Positions 44,570-54,650 of a DNA stretch of 64,000 nt are shown here, piece after piece (position 1 is the first letter of the stretch; each line of letters starts with the position of its first letter). Under the pieces are notes generated by a model. That model saw only the letters and a list, made by a program, of their open reading frames with translations, was not told the origin of the DNA and did no database searches. The stretch is taken from contig JAWWNJ010000009.1 of assembly GCA_037176885.1 (NCBI GenBank), positions 2,108,001 through 2,172,000 of the forward strand. Reading direction: 5' to 3'. This DNA comes from Favolaschia claudopus (taxonomy: Eukaryota > Basidiomycota > Agaricomycetes > Agaricales > Mycenaceae). Made by a program: the position numbers and the translations under genes.

Positions 44570-47500
44570 ATGACCACTCGCCGACCTCCTTTGACGCAGA
44601 GACTTCGCCCTTCTTCTCAGGTCTATCTTGGATCGGATTCCGCCTATTCCAGCTATCTGTCTTCTCCCCCGGACCTCCCAGACCTCCCGGAGCCTCCAAG
44701 CCCAGGTTCAAGCAGCAGCACCTCTACTTCTGGCTTGCCCTCACCCCCCGCGACCAACTCGACGGGCAGCGGCAGCACCGGTGACCCAGGAAGCATCGCT
44801 TTTCGCGGTGGTACGGGTGGCGCCCTGAATATGCTCAATGGCTCAAACATCAAGACCTTTCATGCTGCATTCGAGACTGCAGATCACTCTGCAGACCACG
44901 ATGACGACTACGACGACGATAACGACGACGAAAATGGCGAGGATAACACCGCTCGCCTCAATCACCAGCGCAGACAGAGTGCTAGCGAGAATGTTCTGGC
45001 GCTGCAGCGGGTCAAGAGTCTCACTCAACGAAATAAGATTGTGCGTGGTTTGGTTTTTTATCGTCTTTGCCAGCTGTCTGATCAGAGATTCGCTTTTTCT
45101 CTTGTTTTCATTATCTCGCCACTCGATGTCCTTTGACTCTGTTTGTCGACTGCTCTACTTGTGTGCTATCCTCGATCTGGCTTTTCTACCTATTCGGCTC
45201 TTTTCATCGGACACTGGGTGGCGACTTGCCTTGGGCCGTACTTCACTGGGCTCGTTTTTACCCGAATCCACTGCTCACCAGGCCCTCGACAAGCTGTCTT
45301 CATTCTCGCGTCACGGCTCTCCCGCGCCTAGCGCTGGAAACAGCAGCGCTCGGAGATCTTCTATAAACCGCTCTCCCCCCCGCCCCGTCTTCTTCCGCCT
45401 CCGCCTCCGACTCGCTCTCCAACTCCAACTCCAATTCCAATTCCGCCTCCAGCTCCTCCCAGTCCAGCTCCCGCCCCTCCATCCGCCGCGCACGCACGCA
45501 AGAACCTCACCACCAATCAGGCTCCGACACCGAACGAGACGACAGCTACGACCACGACCCAGAGATTGTCGTCCGCCGACCGACAACGCCGATCGGCCCG
45601 CGACAGCGCCTCGTCTCTGCCCCCGCGAGCCCCGCAGAAACATCTCACCGCGTCGTCGCACTCGTCGGGCTCGAGCACGCGGTCGCCCCGGCGGAACAGG
45701 CTGTCGAATTTGTCGTTGAGCACCAGAGCGGTGGATGAGGGCGAGGGAGCGAATCCGAGCTCGCCGGAGGATGTGACGAGGGCGGCGTTGGCGGCGGTGG
45801 CATCTGCGAGACGCACACCGTCGGGGGCGTTCAGCGGAGCGTCGACGGCGAGGCGGCTGAATATGAGTCCGACGACGGCGGCGACGGGGAGCGGGGGGAA
45901 GAGGAGACAGCCGTTGCCGAGGGAGTGGGGGGTGGGGAGTTCGTCGAGTAACGGCAGGGTGAGTGGATCTACTCTTTCACAGAAATAGGAATGCAGCTAA
46001 CCAATTTCGTAGTTCTCGGCAGAACCTCCGACCTCGCCACCACAGCACGACACATCGCCGAACAAGCGTCACTCGCTTGCGGGGTCCACTGCGTCTACTT
46101 CTTCAACGTCGTTTGCGGGGTCGTCGCGTGGGCACGCGCATTCTAACTCGACGTCCTCGACTTCGACGATTGGGAGCACGGTGCAGGGACGTGAACAGCG
46201 GGCGTCGACGGTGCGCGATCTGACGAGGCGGCATCAGGCGCGGTACTACAGCGAAGATCTCGGCAATCACAGTATAAACGGCGGGGAGGGCGACGAGCAA
46301 AGGGAGAGGAGACAGAGTTTGCGGGCGGGGAGCGCAGAGAGTGCGTTGGGGAATGCAGTTGGTGGGAGGAGTTTGATTGGGGAGGGGTTGAGGGCGGCAG
46401 GGTTGACTGGACGGGTGGACAGGATGGGTGGGGGAGATGTGTTTCAGGAACGGACGCCGGCGAGGGTGGAGTGGGCGGATGGGCAGCGGAGTCGGAGTGT
46501 CAGTCGGCAAGGGGGCGCTCTTGGGAATGGGCATGGGAGGGCGGCGACGTCGTTGGACTATACGGCGTATGACCGAGATGACGGGGATGAGCCGCGGACA
46601 GCGCCGCTGCTACGGACGTATCGCAGTAGTGCGCATGTACTCGAATCGGCCGGGGCGCGCGCTGGGAGTGCGCAGGGACGGTATCCGGATCGCGGGATGT
46701 CTGTTGAGCGGGATCTGCGAGACGATCGGGAGCGGGAACGGCATGCGGCGCCTAGTCCGAGTCCGTTTGGGAGCGTGGCGTCGAGGCGGCATGGGAGCGG
46801 TGGTGGTGGGAGTGGGCAGCATGAGCATACGCGGTTGATGGTGGATAGTCTCGCGATGTTTGAGGGGCATTTGGCGCGTGTGGGTGGGACGGGCGATCGT
46901 ACGGCGCAGGATCTTGCGCAGAGTGCGCAGAAGCTCGTTAATACGGCTGAGCGGCTCAATGCGATTTTGCGGGCGGGGACGAAACAGGCGTTGGAGGAGC
47001 AGATTGACGCGGAGGTGAGTGGGGTGGATAGTAGTGGGGGCGGTGGCGCAGATGCGCAGGATCTGGCGGAAGTGTGGCGGAGGGTTGGAGGGGAGTATAG
47101 GGAGGGGCTGAGGGTGAGCGATGAGCTTGTGCGGAGTGTAACGGGTTTGCTGTTGGGTGTTGGACGGGTTGTGCGTGATTTTGGGGAGGGCAGGGGCTCG
47201 GATGAAGGGAGGAATAGTGCGAGTCCTGATGCTGGGCGGAGGAGCGTCGAGTCAAGGCGTAGTCTGGATAAGGACGAACGGCGAATTTCGGCTGGGGGCA
47301 GGGACAGTGCGCTTGGGGTGAGGCCTTCAAGCGTGCTGAACACGCGGCACGAGCCGACCCCGCCTAGTATTCCACGCACGGGTACTCCAGCTTCACGGCG
47401 TCTGCTGACGCCGCGGGAGCAGCGCGAACTTCAGGCAAGCGCTGGACTGGTCGCGTCTGATTCGCAAGAGACAGTACAGCCAAAGAAACGGGACGATGAC

Positions 47501-48214
47501 TACGAACCATCCCCCACACCTGCCTCGCGCAAACAAAATCAATCTACTCTAGATCGCAGTCGCACCCTCCCTCCCATCTCGATCCCAAAACCCCTTCCCA
47601 CTCTTCCCTCGGAATCTGCCTCAACTCTCCGCCGTAATCAGACCACCGGCAACTCTTCGCAACGGCGCCGCACCATCACTAGCTCTACTGTCCGCGCGCC
47701 CGGTGGCCTACTCCACTCTGCAACCCCCACGACCGCTTTGACCCCTCACACCGTGTCCAACTCGCCGAACGAACTTCGAGGTTCCGAGGCCCGCATGTCG
47801 TTCCCGTCTCTTCCCCGATCAGATTCAGACAAATCCGTACCGCCTACCCGCTCGCGCAACAACACCGTCACTTTCTCCCGACCCTCAAACGTCGCACTAG
47901 CAGGTCTTCAAATGCAACACGACCGCGAACGCCAACGGACGATCTCAAACTCGAATAATCAGTTCGATGCCGCTGCGATAGCCAGTGCAGCTGCTGCAGG
48001 CCCGTCGTCGCGATCGGACGGGGAGAAGGTCACGCCGGGGAAACGAAGCACGCTTGCAGTGCGCGACCGGCCGCGGGCGTCTTTGGATGGAGGGGATTCA
48101 GTTGGTCCTAGTCACGCAGCTGACCGGAGCGCCGCAGCTGGTTTGTCGACGCTGGGGCAGAAGCGGGAGAGGAGGAGGACGGTCACTGATATCTGGCCTC
48201 CGAACGGGTCATAA
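44570..48214 (+). CDS. long Ser/Arg-rich disordered protein with apparent frameshifts
   Basis: The ATG at 44570 (MTTRRPPLTQRLRPSSQVYL) opens an exon ending VLALQRVKSLTQRNKI. A long intron leads to 45282 (ALDKLSSFSRHGSPAPS). After the exon to about 45962 an intron (GTGAGT...CGTAG) leads to FSAEPPTSPPQHDT and then a 650-residue frame to WPPNGS at 48214. The protein is mostly low-complexity Ser, Arg, Pro, with an acidic run (DDDYDDDNDDEN) and one ordered helical block around LMVDSLAMFEGHLARVGGTG ... LAQSAQKLVNTAERLNAIL. The frame changes twice in exon 2: at a run of seven C (45375-45381), and again near 45640. Two indels would be needed to make it continuous. They may be sequence errors or real damage. 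I do not recognise the family. Confidence 0.55.
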
Positions 48215-48792
48215 CGACCGGTCTCCTCTTCCAGCTTTCCGCCTCTCGCTACTATTCTTGTGATTCGTGTGCGTTCTTGTTCTTGATTTCTTGCACTCTG
48301 TCGTCCTGATTTGTCCCCGCAGGTCAAATACCGTTTCTTCTGTGTCTTATTATTATGCCTCTCGCGCGGCCCCCGCACCCGAACAACCTCATCCGGCTGC
48401 GCGAGACGTTCTCCGTATCCAGAACTGTCCATATCGTTTTCCCCTCTTTCTTTTTTCGTTGTACATACTTGCTCGCTTCGAGAACGTCCTGCCCCCCTCG
48501 TCGTGTACAACTGTCTCTCCCTCTCTACCCCCGTGTTTTTTTATTTTGATGTCTCAACGTACGTACTCTTCTCTCCAGGGTTTTCAAACGCATAGTTGTA
48601 GAGCAAGCACAGGCTTTCTTTCTCCTCTTTCGCCCTGCGATCGACCACCAAGTACTATACGGTTCGATGATTCGCTAAGTTACTACATAAAAAATAATGA
48701 TATGCCTGATATGCAGCTTGGTTGGTGTGGATTTGAAGCCCTTGAACCGATTTTTCGACGGGGAAACGAAAAATCGGAGCGTGACACAAGTT
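48215..48792. other. 3' flank, pyrimidine-rich
   Basis: Pyrimidine-rich on the plus strand, consistent with an untranslated 3' region. No gene supported. Confidence 0.4.
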
Positions 48793-49164
48793 GAACGGTG
48801 ACACAACATCTTTTTTGCTTTTTTTTGAGGGGCGTGTAGCAGCGAGTTAAGTACGATTTCCAACATAGAAAGAGGAGGAGCGCGTATAGCCTCCCCCATC
48901 CCCTTCCACCGCAACGGGCTCAAGGGCAACCCATCACGGCTTCCGGGCCGACCAAGTCGGTCACTCTCGCGCGCCAAATATGGAGGCCTCGGACTTTAAA
49001 CCAGGCCAGACTGTCTTGCAAAAACCTCTCGAGGAAACGCGTCTCCCGCGTCCGCGCCTACAGCGCGGTATGTGGGGCTTCGGCTTCCCTTCAACTCCGG
49101 CATCCCGATAGTCAACCCGGAGGATCACCACCGTTCAGCCATCATCGAACGGTGACACAACATC
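48793..49164 (-). mobile_element. retroposon-like (SINE-like) insertion with 18-bp flanking repeats
   Basis: The 18-bp word GAACGGTGACACAACATC occurs at 48793-48810 and again at 49147-49164, bounding 336 bp. Read on the minus strand, the insert ends in an A-rich tail (AAAAAAAAGCAAAAAA) directly against one repeat. That is the signature of target-primed reverse transcription. Its other end begins GATGATGGCTGAACGGTGG, which resembles an RNA polymerase III A box (TGGCnnAnnGG); a B-box-like GGGTTGACTATC follows but is a weak match. A tRNA-derived SINE is the best guess; a processed transcript copy is the alternative. Confidence 0.6.
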
Positions 49165-49862
49165 GATGCATATGATTTGTGCGTACAGTCATTGCGGGCG
49201 ACTCTGAACTTGCAATTGTGTTCCCAGGAATCCCTGCCTCAAGTTGCTCTCTTTTCCGAACTTCCACCACCATCGACACCAAATCGACTGGCTCTACGGC
49301 AGATTTCAGCGCTTGGTGTGCATGATATCGATAGAGAGTGCTTTATAAGTAACTTAGAACTCTCGAGAGCTTTTTTCACACGGCTCCCCGCCTGCAGCTG
49401 GCTTCCGATGTCTCTCGCTCTCAGGTCTGCTTTCTAGCCTCGTTCCTACCCACAGCCCGCCCCGTATCCCCCCCTGAAACTTGCAACCACCTCTCTCCTC
49501 CCCTTTCACCCAGTACAACGTCTCGGAAACCTCTTGAAAATTTGGCATCGAATACGCATATTCTGTTCTCAACTCGGGACTCAAACATCATGAACAACAA
49601 GTAATTACTAATGCATGCGGAAATCTCAAGTTCATTGGAGTAAACAAAACTTTTCACCGCGTCCAAGCACACTTATATCGGTCCGTTTACGGTACCGGTT
49701 TGCCTAATAAGCTCCCGGTCTCTGCGCGCGGCAAATTTTTACCAAGCGTTCAGTATACAAGGGGAAAACATCTTCCGAGTTCATGATTTATGGTGTGCTA
49801 CACACTTTACCAAACCACTACTAGTGCAAGTAACAGATCCTGGGCGCTCAGAACAAAATTTC
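49165..49862. other. intergenic, nothing recognised
   Basis: Short frames only. It ends at the stop codon of the secreted protein gene on the minus strand. Confidence 0.4.
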
Positions 49863-50645
49863 TTAAAAGTTCGACCTTGAAGCCAGCCCGCCCATTTTCA
49901 CCTCGCCAGTCTGACCTTTGAAACCGCATTCGACTTCCACTCCTCCGGCAACTTTCTGAGCCGAGAAATCAACTTGCCCTTGGCAGTCCCCAACCTCGTA
50001 AGGCAGGTCGACCGTCCCCTTCGACTCCCGATGCGTCGTGGTGGGGTCTCCAAAGAAGGTCTTCTGATACGGCAGCTTTGCGCAGTGGTCCGGCGGCTCA
50101 CCCCCATTCCAGGGATACCACTCGACGAATCCAACCTGGCTGCTGGTGATACCGCCCACCCCCGAAGGGAGCTTATAACTCCCGATGTGCACCCGGGCAT
50201 GGGTGACCGTGTCGACGACGGTGCCGACCCAGTGCCCCGACCAGAGCTGATATACCACCTCCAAATTGTAAGTGCGGCCGTACACGCCATTCCAGTCGAC
50301 GCTGCAGGATACGCCGGCGCCGCCGTCTGCTCCGTCATGGCAGTTTGCGTCGGTGCTGGTTGTCCCATCGATAAAACTCGAGAAGGCGGCGTGCAGCACC
50401 GATTTACCGTTGCCGTCCGGATGAGGCTGGAGGCCTGTGTATCCAACGGCGGACCCGTTGATGAAGGTGAATTGCTTGGCCAAGTAGTAGCCATAGATGT
50501 GGTCGGCTTCGAGGATGGCCATGGGGAAGGTGATGTCCATGAGGCCGGCCGAAGGGACGTTGGTCATAGACCAGTCGGCGATCCCTATGAACGCGTTTGC
50601 GCCGACAGCGAGGGCCAGGATCAATGTGTTGGGAGAGACTCTCAT
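49863..50645 (-). CDS. secreted DUF3472-like protein
   Basis: Intronless, 260 aa from ATG 50645. The N-terminus MRVSPNTLILALAVGANAF is a signal peptide. The body resembles the DUF3472 family. It shows a YTGLQPHPDGNGKSVLHAAF segment (sheet with 'sifd' region), two-cysteine motif CHDG...GVSCSVDWNGVYGRTYNLEV, GHWVGTVVDTVTHARVHIGS, the FVEWYPWNGGEPPDHCAKLPY block and a last pair of cysteines (GDCQG, VECGFKG). Family members are extracellular beta-rich proteins, often next to carbohydrate-binding domains; no enzymatic role is established to my knowledge. A TATAAG word lies about 110 bases upstream of the ATG on the coding strand. No lesion. Confidence 0.7.
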   Translation of the reverse strand: MRVSPNTLILALAVGANAFIGIADWSMTNVPSAGLMDITFPMAILEADHIYGYYLAKQFTFINGSAVGYTGLQPHPDGNGKSVLHAAFSSFIDGTTSTDANCHDGADGGAGVSCSVDWNGVYGRTYNLEVVYQLWSGHWVGTVVDTVTHARVHIGSYKLPSGVGGITSSQVGFVEWYPWNGGEPPDHCAKLPYQKTFFGDPTTTHRESKGTVDLPYEVGDCQGQVDFSAQKVAGGVEVECGFKGQTGEVKMGGLASRSNF

Positions 50646-52471
50646 TCTGCGAGCACTGGTGAATAGTTTTTCATCTTGTGTGGATTTCTGCTCACCTGTA
50701 AAGATAGGACGTCGACGAGGGGCGTTCTTTTCAGGATTGCCGGACGTCTTCGCTTCTTATACCAAGAACGAAGAACAGCATTTCTCGAACCATGTAAGCA
50801 TAGTCCAAGTTGGAGCCTCTCGGGTGCTTAATGAAAAAAGTATTGGGGCGCGCGTACCTCAAATTTCTGCAACGGAGTGGCAATGAAATGAATCAATGGG
50901 CTTTAAAGGGGGAAGAAAGACTTAATCGTCACCAAATCGCCACACGTCGAGTCGCTCAGCAGTGTGAAATCAATTTGGATTGCGATCCAGGCGGGCACAC
51001 TACGGTAGCCGGGATCGATAGGGCGGGTCAATAGCGACGAGTTGGTGACGAGCGTTTACTAGCCACTAACGGCTGGATAGTGGCTACGGAGTTGGGGGAA
51101 GGAGAGGGCGTCGGAAAGAGAATGAGTCAAGTGCGAGCAGGGGAGCGAGATGCGTGGCGCGTGACTGGAGAGGAAGCATGGGGCCAGTGACAAGTAATCG
51201 TTGGTGGTGGAGCGTGAGGTGGGATCCGAGGCCTAGGGTTACGCGTCGACGGGCCATAAATCGCTGTCTGCAAGTGATATCGATTCACCCGCAACCTTCT
51301 CTTCTTGCTCTCGCTCCAACTGCACGAAGCAGTAGAATGCACCGCTCGGCTTCCGCCATGTCTTCCATTCGATATATACTGCATCCTTTCAGCCTCTCAG
51401 CCTTTCAGAATGACTCATCAGAATCTCCTTCGTTCGACTCATGAAAAGGAAACTCTTTTGCCAATATTCATTCCCATGTTCTCGAGCTCAATCTTCTGTC
51501 TTCATTCGAATTGAAACTCACTGTCGACAACCTCGAAAATCAAGCCGCCACCAATCACAAATTAACTCAAAGACTTGTCCTTTCTCTTCCTTGGCCCTTC
51601 TCTCCGTCGCTTCAACCATTTCTATTACCAAAACTTCTGGCTTCGAAGCTCGGACCAAGTTCTCGTCTCGCTCACTGGCCACGGCTGTGACGGCGTGAAC
51701 CCTGCATCTTCAATGCTCTCGAGAAACAGGAATCAGAAGGTTTTGACTCCATGAATGCGTAACGCCAGACGAAGTATTCGAATGTGCGACATGGCCGCTA
51801 TCCAGCCCTGGCTCCCCCCACTCCAAGTGTTCCAGAGGGAAAATCAACGCGTGTAGGTCAAGTACATCCCGGCGAGTCATTGTCATTGAAATGGGAAGGC
51901 ACTCAATAGCATTGACTCCGTTGAGTGGTTTATGCGAATTGAATGCATAAAGCCGTCGTGCCGGAAATATTGAAGCAGAGTGGTACGACGCAAGGCAGAT
52001 TCTTTTTTCGAGTTCCCACTCACGGCTTTGACGCGGATGAGCAGGCCGCATGACAACCATACTTGTGGAATACCATCTCTCAAGGGCCTGCAACGTGCGC
52101 GGGTGGATTGTTCAAGATTTATGCAAGTTTGTTGCAAGTTTGACGCAAGTTCATTTGAATCATTTCATTGTAGATCAGCATCAATGGTCCGCTGCAGCTT
52201 TGAGCGGGTTGTTCCTAATTCGAGTCGCCCGAGCCGCATTCGAAGAACTACTATTACCAGCTTGAAGCGGCGGCACCAGGAGCAAGAATATGTTTCTATT
52301 CCAATCCTTGCCCTGCCTTTCGCGAACGAAAAATTCTAAGAGCCTTCCTAACGGCCGCAGCCAATAACGAAGTCCCCCTTAACTTCGCAGTGCTAGAGCT
52401 ATAAGATGTTCTACAGCGAGCAGTTTGGACTTCAAGCTCAAATCTCCTCTGAGTCCAGCGCTTGAACAGAC
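50646..52471. other. 1.8-kb intergenic, nothing recognised
   Basis: Promoter of the secreted protein at the left. Beyond it only short frames on either strand, none with a motif or a believable splice series. Confidence 0.4.
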
Positions 52472-53144
52472 ATGGTCAATTTCCTTCACAACATCACCGC
52501 TCTCGCCGGTATCGCCACACTGGTCAACATTGTCGACTTCAAAGAACAACTCCTCAATCTCAATGGAGCCAACTGGGTAGTTGGCACACCCGTCATCAGC
52601 TACCGCAGGACTGCTGGCGCGGAGAACCAGGATGCAAGTGGTTCCCAATTTTTCTTCGAGTGCGAAGATATTGATGTTTCTTATCATTCGTAGTGGGTGC
52701 TCATCCCTCAAGCTAACAGTAGTACATTTACTATCCAGAGCCTCGCGAACCCCGCGCTCTTCGTGTCTTATGGCACGGCGCTCACCGAAGCTGGACCAGT
52801 TGTCAACTCCCAGACCGTGGGATCCACCTCGAAGGCGATCGTCTTCAAGATGCAGACCGTCGAGAGCGGGCCTGCAGTCAAGTAAGTTCAATGTTGGATA
52901 CCAACTTTTTTGTCCTGAAGCACCTCTCACGACTCGCCAACACAGTCTAATCGACACGGCCACCGGAAACGCCTTGACTTCCTGGGCCACCGCAGACGCT
53001 GGCAATAGCGGCGCTCCGGTTCGTTTTCTGACGGCTGGACAGTAGCACAAGGATTACTAAATCTCTGAACCTCAATAGGTCACTATGGAGGCTCTCAGCA
53101 TGCCTCTGTCGTTCACGCAGAGTTTCAACATCACTGGAGTCTGA
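52472..53144 (+). CDS. small protein, ricin-B (beta-trefoil) fold-like
   Basis: ATG at 52472 (MVNFLHNITALAGIATLVNI). A GTGCGA...CTAACAG intron joins GSQFFF to STFTIQSLANPALFVSYGTA, a second joins SGPAVN to LIDTATGNALTSW, and a third follows RFLTAGQ. The protein ends SFTQSFNITGV at TGA 53142-53144, about 160 aa. The phrase LNLNGANWVVGTPVISYRR followed by ENQD has the 'DLsgg...GTPVigw...NQ' form of ricin-B-type carbohydrate-binding modules, and later strands repeat the F-x-I/Y pattern. Only the lectin-like fold is suggested; there is no catalytic domain. The first 20 residues are hydrophobic but not a clear signal peptide. Splicing is my own choice of GT-AG sites that keeps the frame. Confidence 0.5.
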
Positions 53145-53174
53145 GGTTAGTTTCCGTATTCTTCTCTACTAGTC

Positions 53175-53745
53175 ACACCGAAAATAATGAACTTTCGGGT
53201 CGCCCGATTTTTGACCCGAAAAGAAAAGTTTCGGGTTGAAATTAGGCTCATCCGAAATTTCAGCCTATTCGGATTGTTTCGGTCAAGATTTTAGACGGCC
53301 CGAAAGAAATCACGAAACAGAACCTTCCGGTCTTGTTCCAGGTCAGCCGGAACCCAGCCGAAAGTCAAAGTATCAGATGAAGAATCGGCAAGCCCGAAAT
53401 GGAAGTCCGAAATGTTTTGTTCCGGATTGGGAATAAGGGCGTCGAAAACAAGACCCAGAACATTTCGTATAGGCCATGTTTCGGTCTGCCCGAAAGTTAT
53501 AACCAAACTATAAGAATTGACCTACATTTCGGCCCGCCTGATTGAAAACGAAACATATTCTTTAGGCTTAAGTTCTGGACGACACGAAATCAAACCCGAC
53601 ACTCAAAATTTCGGACCGCCCGAAACGTCATCGGCGGATGGTCCGCCGCCCATCGGCGTCTTGTCTGCGGGCAATCCGCTTCTCGTCGGTGGTCCGTCCG
53701 CGGAGTGTCTGCGGGCAGGCTGCAGAACGTCGTCTCAAAACTCTT
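53175..53745 (+). repeat. dispersed non-coding repeat A, copy 2
   Basis: Same block order as 3880-4480, in opposite orientation: many TTTCGGxxxGCCCGAAAT words, a TTCCGGATTGGGAATAAGGG word at about 53430, and a GC-rich end with CGGCGGATGGTCCGCCG and GTCTGCGGGCA-type words. The two copies are clearly diverged. It starts 30 bases after the ricin-fold gene. Confidence 0.68.
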
Positions 53746-53989
53746 AGTAGTAGACCGGTGGGATATATTTCTGGGAACTGCTCCACCGTGTTTTAAAAGA
53801 CAGCTATGTGAAAATGCGAATTGAGATAAGAAGGGAAAGAATGTAGCGGGGGGGAAATGATTGAGACGACAAGATACAAGAAGATGACTGTGATATAGGT
53901 AAGTAGAGGTTTGTGATTGTGAAGTGGAAGAAAACTTAATTGGTGCTACCATATTCGTCGAATGTCAACTATGATCTTTCAAACGATGG
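53746..53989. other. short spacer, nothing recognised
   Basis: AT-richer DNA between repeat A and the GATGAGCGG array. No feature. Confidence 0.4.
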
Positions 53990-54400
53990 AACTATTCGAA
54001 GGGTCAGCTGAAGATGAGCACAGATTTTAGATGAGAAAAGGATAAGCAATGTTTGAGTTGAACAAATGAAGCATCGGATACGAGACGATGAGCGGATGAC
54101 CGAGAGAGGATAGGCAATATGAAACAGGATGGGCAGCTGAGAGACGCAGAATGGCAGATACGAGGTAATGAGCGGCAGAGGAGAGCAGCTGAGATGAGAG
54201 GTTGAGCAGCAGAGCGGCTAGTGTGAGATGATGAGCGGCCAATGAGATTTGAACTGAGCGGGTGATGTGAGACAATGAGCGGGGGACGAGCTGACGGTGA
54301 GCAGACGATGAAAAAAGATGAGATCAATGAAGGCTGCGCGACGGACGAGCAGGTAATGTGGCGAAGAGCGGCTGATGAGAGAAGATGAGCGATGGCCTAT
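53990..54400. repeat. degenerate GATGAGCGGC array 1
   Basis: Many imperfect copies of GATGAGCGGC / GATGAGAG words at irregular spacing of about 15-40 bases. The minus-strand ORFs here (rich in Ser, His, Leu) are products of the repetition. Confidence 0.7.
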
Positions 54401-54509
54401 TACAGAGTGGTAAAGGCTGGAGCGCATCATCTGGATTCTGCGGGAAGATGAGCGATGGCCTATTACAGAGTGGTAAAGGCTGGAGCGCATCATCTGGATT
54501 CCTGCGGAA
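54384..54509. repeat. 63-bp tandem duplication
   Basis: GATGAGCGATGGCCTATTAC begins at 54384 and again at 54447; the two units are almost identical through GCATCATCTGGATTC. It appears to be a recent expansion at the edge of the array. Confidence 0.85.
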
Positions 54510-54514
54510 GTATA

Positions 54515-54650
54515 GTAACACAGACTGGACAGCTTCGGTTAGGCTGCCCGGCACAACTGCCGAGCTGATCGGTGTGATTGATTGACCGTTTGGGATGCCA
54601 GGACCCCGTAGCCCACCTCTCAAGCCACCCATGTGCGTATCGATTATTGA
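54515..54650 (-). repeat. repeat B, copy 1
   Basis: On the minus strand it reads GGGGTCCTGGCATCCCAAAC ... CAATCAATCACACCGATCAG ... CCGAAGCTGTCCAGTCTGTG. It matches 57010-57120 on the plus strand in the same order. Both copies show a similar frame (LRGPGIP ... AVxSVL), suggesting a decayed coding origin. Confidence 0.6.

Noticed and set aside
46558..47379. 273-codon open frame on the minus strand
   Set aside because: Shadow of the Ser/Arg-rich plus-strand frame; Ser/Pro/Leu-rich without motifs.
48980..49146. possible two-exon mini-gene starting MEASDFKPGQTVLQKPLEET
   Set aside because: It lies entirely within the retroposon-like insert and reads against its A-tailed strand; a chance frame is more likely.
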